A stretch of DNA of 64,000 bases. Origin: Arion vulgaris. Taxonomy: Eukaryota; Mollusca; Gastropoda; Stylommatophora; Arionidae. Within the stretch, counting starts at the first letter, position 1. The number at the start of each line of letters is the position of its first letter. Below are positions 63,652 through 64,000 of the stretch, one piece after another. The notes under the pieces were generated by a model. That model searched no databases. It was not told the DNA's origin and saw nothing but the letters and a program-made list of their open reading frames with translations. The translations under genes were made by a program, and so were the position numbers. Where the stretch lies: the NCBI GenBank assembly GCA_020796225.1, contig CM036754.1:69087440-69151439 (forward strand), written 5' to 3'.

Positions 63652-64000
63652 TTTGATTGATTTATTGATTGATTGACTGATAGGACCATCATCATTGCAC
63701 TTCGATAAGTAACAATATGTGCTCCGATCTCTTTCTTACACAGAGAGATCTAAGCGCAATGCACGAACGTCGTAGCACCGGCGAGGGTACTCGTAATTTT
63801 GAATATGGTGAACATGTTTTATATAAAGTTTATTTTAAATCTTTCAAATAACACTTGACCGAGCTGTGGCTTTCCAGCCTGTTCTTCTAGATTTTGAGCT
63901 GTTTTACGCGCTCATCTTGAAGCCTCCGATAGGACTAGGAACTCAATCTCACCTACACTGAGATCAGGTATCTGAGGAAAAAATATCTCTAACGAAGGAA
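63652..64000 (-). mobile_element. SINE-1 copy running off the window end
   Basis: The tail (GATTGATTTATTGATTGATT in plus notation) is at 63655-63680. Then come the CATCATTGCACTTCGATAAG block, CGAACGTCGTAGCACCGGCG, TTTCCAGCCTGTTCTTCTAG and CTCCGATAGGACTAGGAACT. The head lies beyond 64000. Confidence 0.9.

Overview
This looks like nuclear DNA of an animal. There are no operons, no ribosome binding sites and no long genuine gene. Instead there are tRNA-derived SINEs, decayed non-LTR retrotransposons (LINEs), small DNA transposons and very many tandem arrays. The LINE C-termini (RT tails with RGRPR-type linkers, RNase H followed by a Cys/His tail) are of kinds common in mollusc and other lophotrochozoan genomes. 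Mollusc is therefore my best guess from family knowledge, not something the sequence proves.

Layout. 0.6-3.6 kb: a SINE-1 copy, a candidate 34-nt exon, a dispersed repeat, and a duplicated block of 16/21-bp satellite plus SINE-5. 3.6-17.7 kb: a dense mosaic of LINE C-terminal fragments and SINEs. The largest is an RT-bearing LINE at 9194-10848 bounded by 11-bp target-site duplications (TSDs). 17.8-18.0 kb: a mariner-like MITE. 18.3-27.6 kb: four satellite arrays (about 30, 31, 26 and 15 bp units). 29-30.8 kb: two adjoining arrays (49 and 37 bp). 31.4-35.2 kb: a 38-42 bp array. 35.8 kb: a hAT-type MITE with an 8-bp TSD. 36.5-37.5 kb: a TG-rich minisatellite. 38-44 kb: SINEs, LINE tails and a small coding-like island (42.1-43.2 kb). 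44.1-45.6 kb: a C/T-rich array. 45.9-47.5 kb: one SINE-1 copy split by a LINE fragment and by a piggyBac-like element that itself holds another LINE fragment. 47.6-56 kb: more SINEs and LINE tails. 56.2-60.1 kb: a very homogeneous 46/49-bp array. 60-64 kb: LINE tails and SINEs to the window end.

Tandem arrays make up roughly one third of the window. I give local labels to repeat families: SINE-1 (TCAATCAA tail), SINE-2 (CTTCTGGATCGG plus A tail), SINE-3, SINE-4, SINE-5 (GAA tail, subtypes A and B), SINE-6; DR-1 to DR-3 for dispersed repeats without a class; L-a for the LINE family with the EMRCLRK motif; L-RH for LINEs with an RNase H domain. Several insertions can be dated relative to each other because intact and interrupted copies both lie in this window.

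No intact protein-coding gene could be established. All very long open frames lie in tandem arrays and are periodic artefacts. Five short stretches have splice-like borders or coding-like character and may be exons of host genes whose introns carry this repeat load. They are listed with low confidence. No rRNA gene, functional tRNA gene, CRISPR array or viral gene was recognised.
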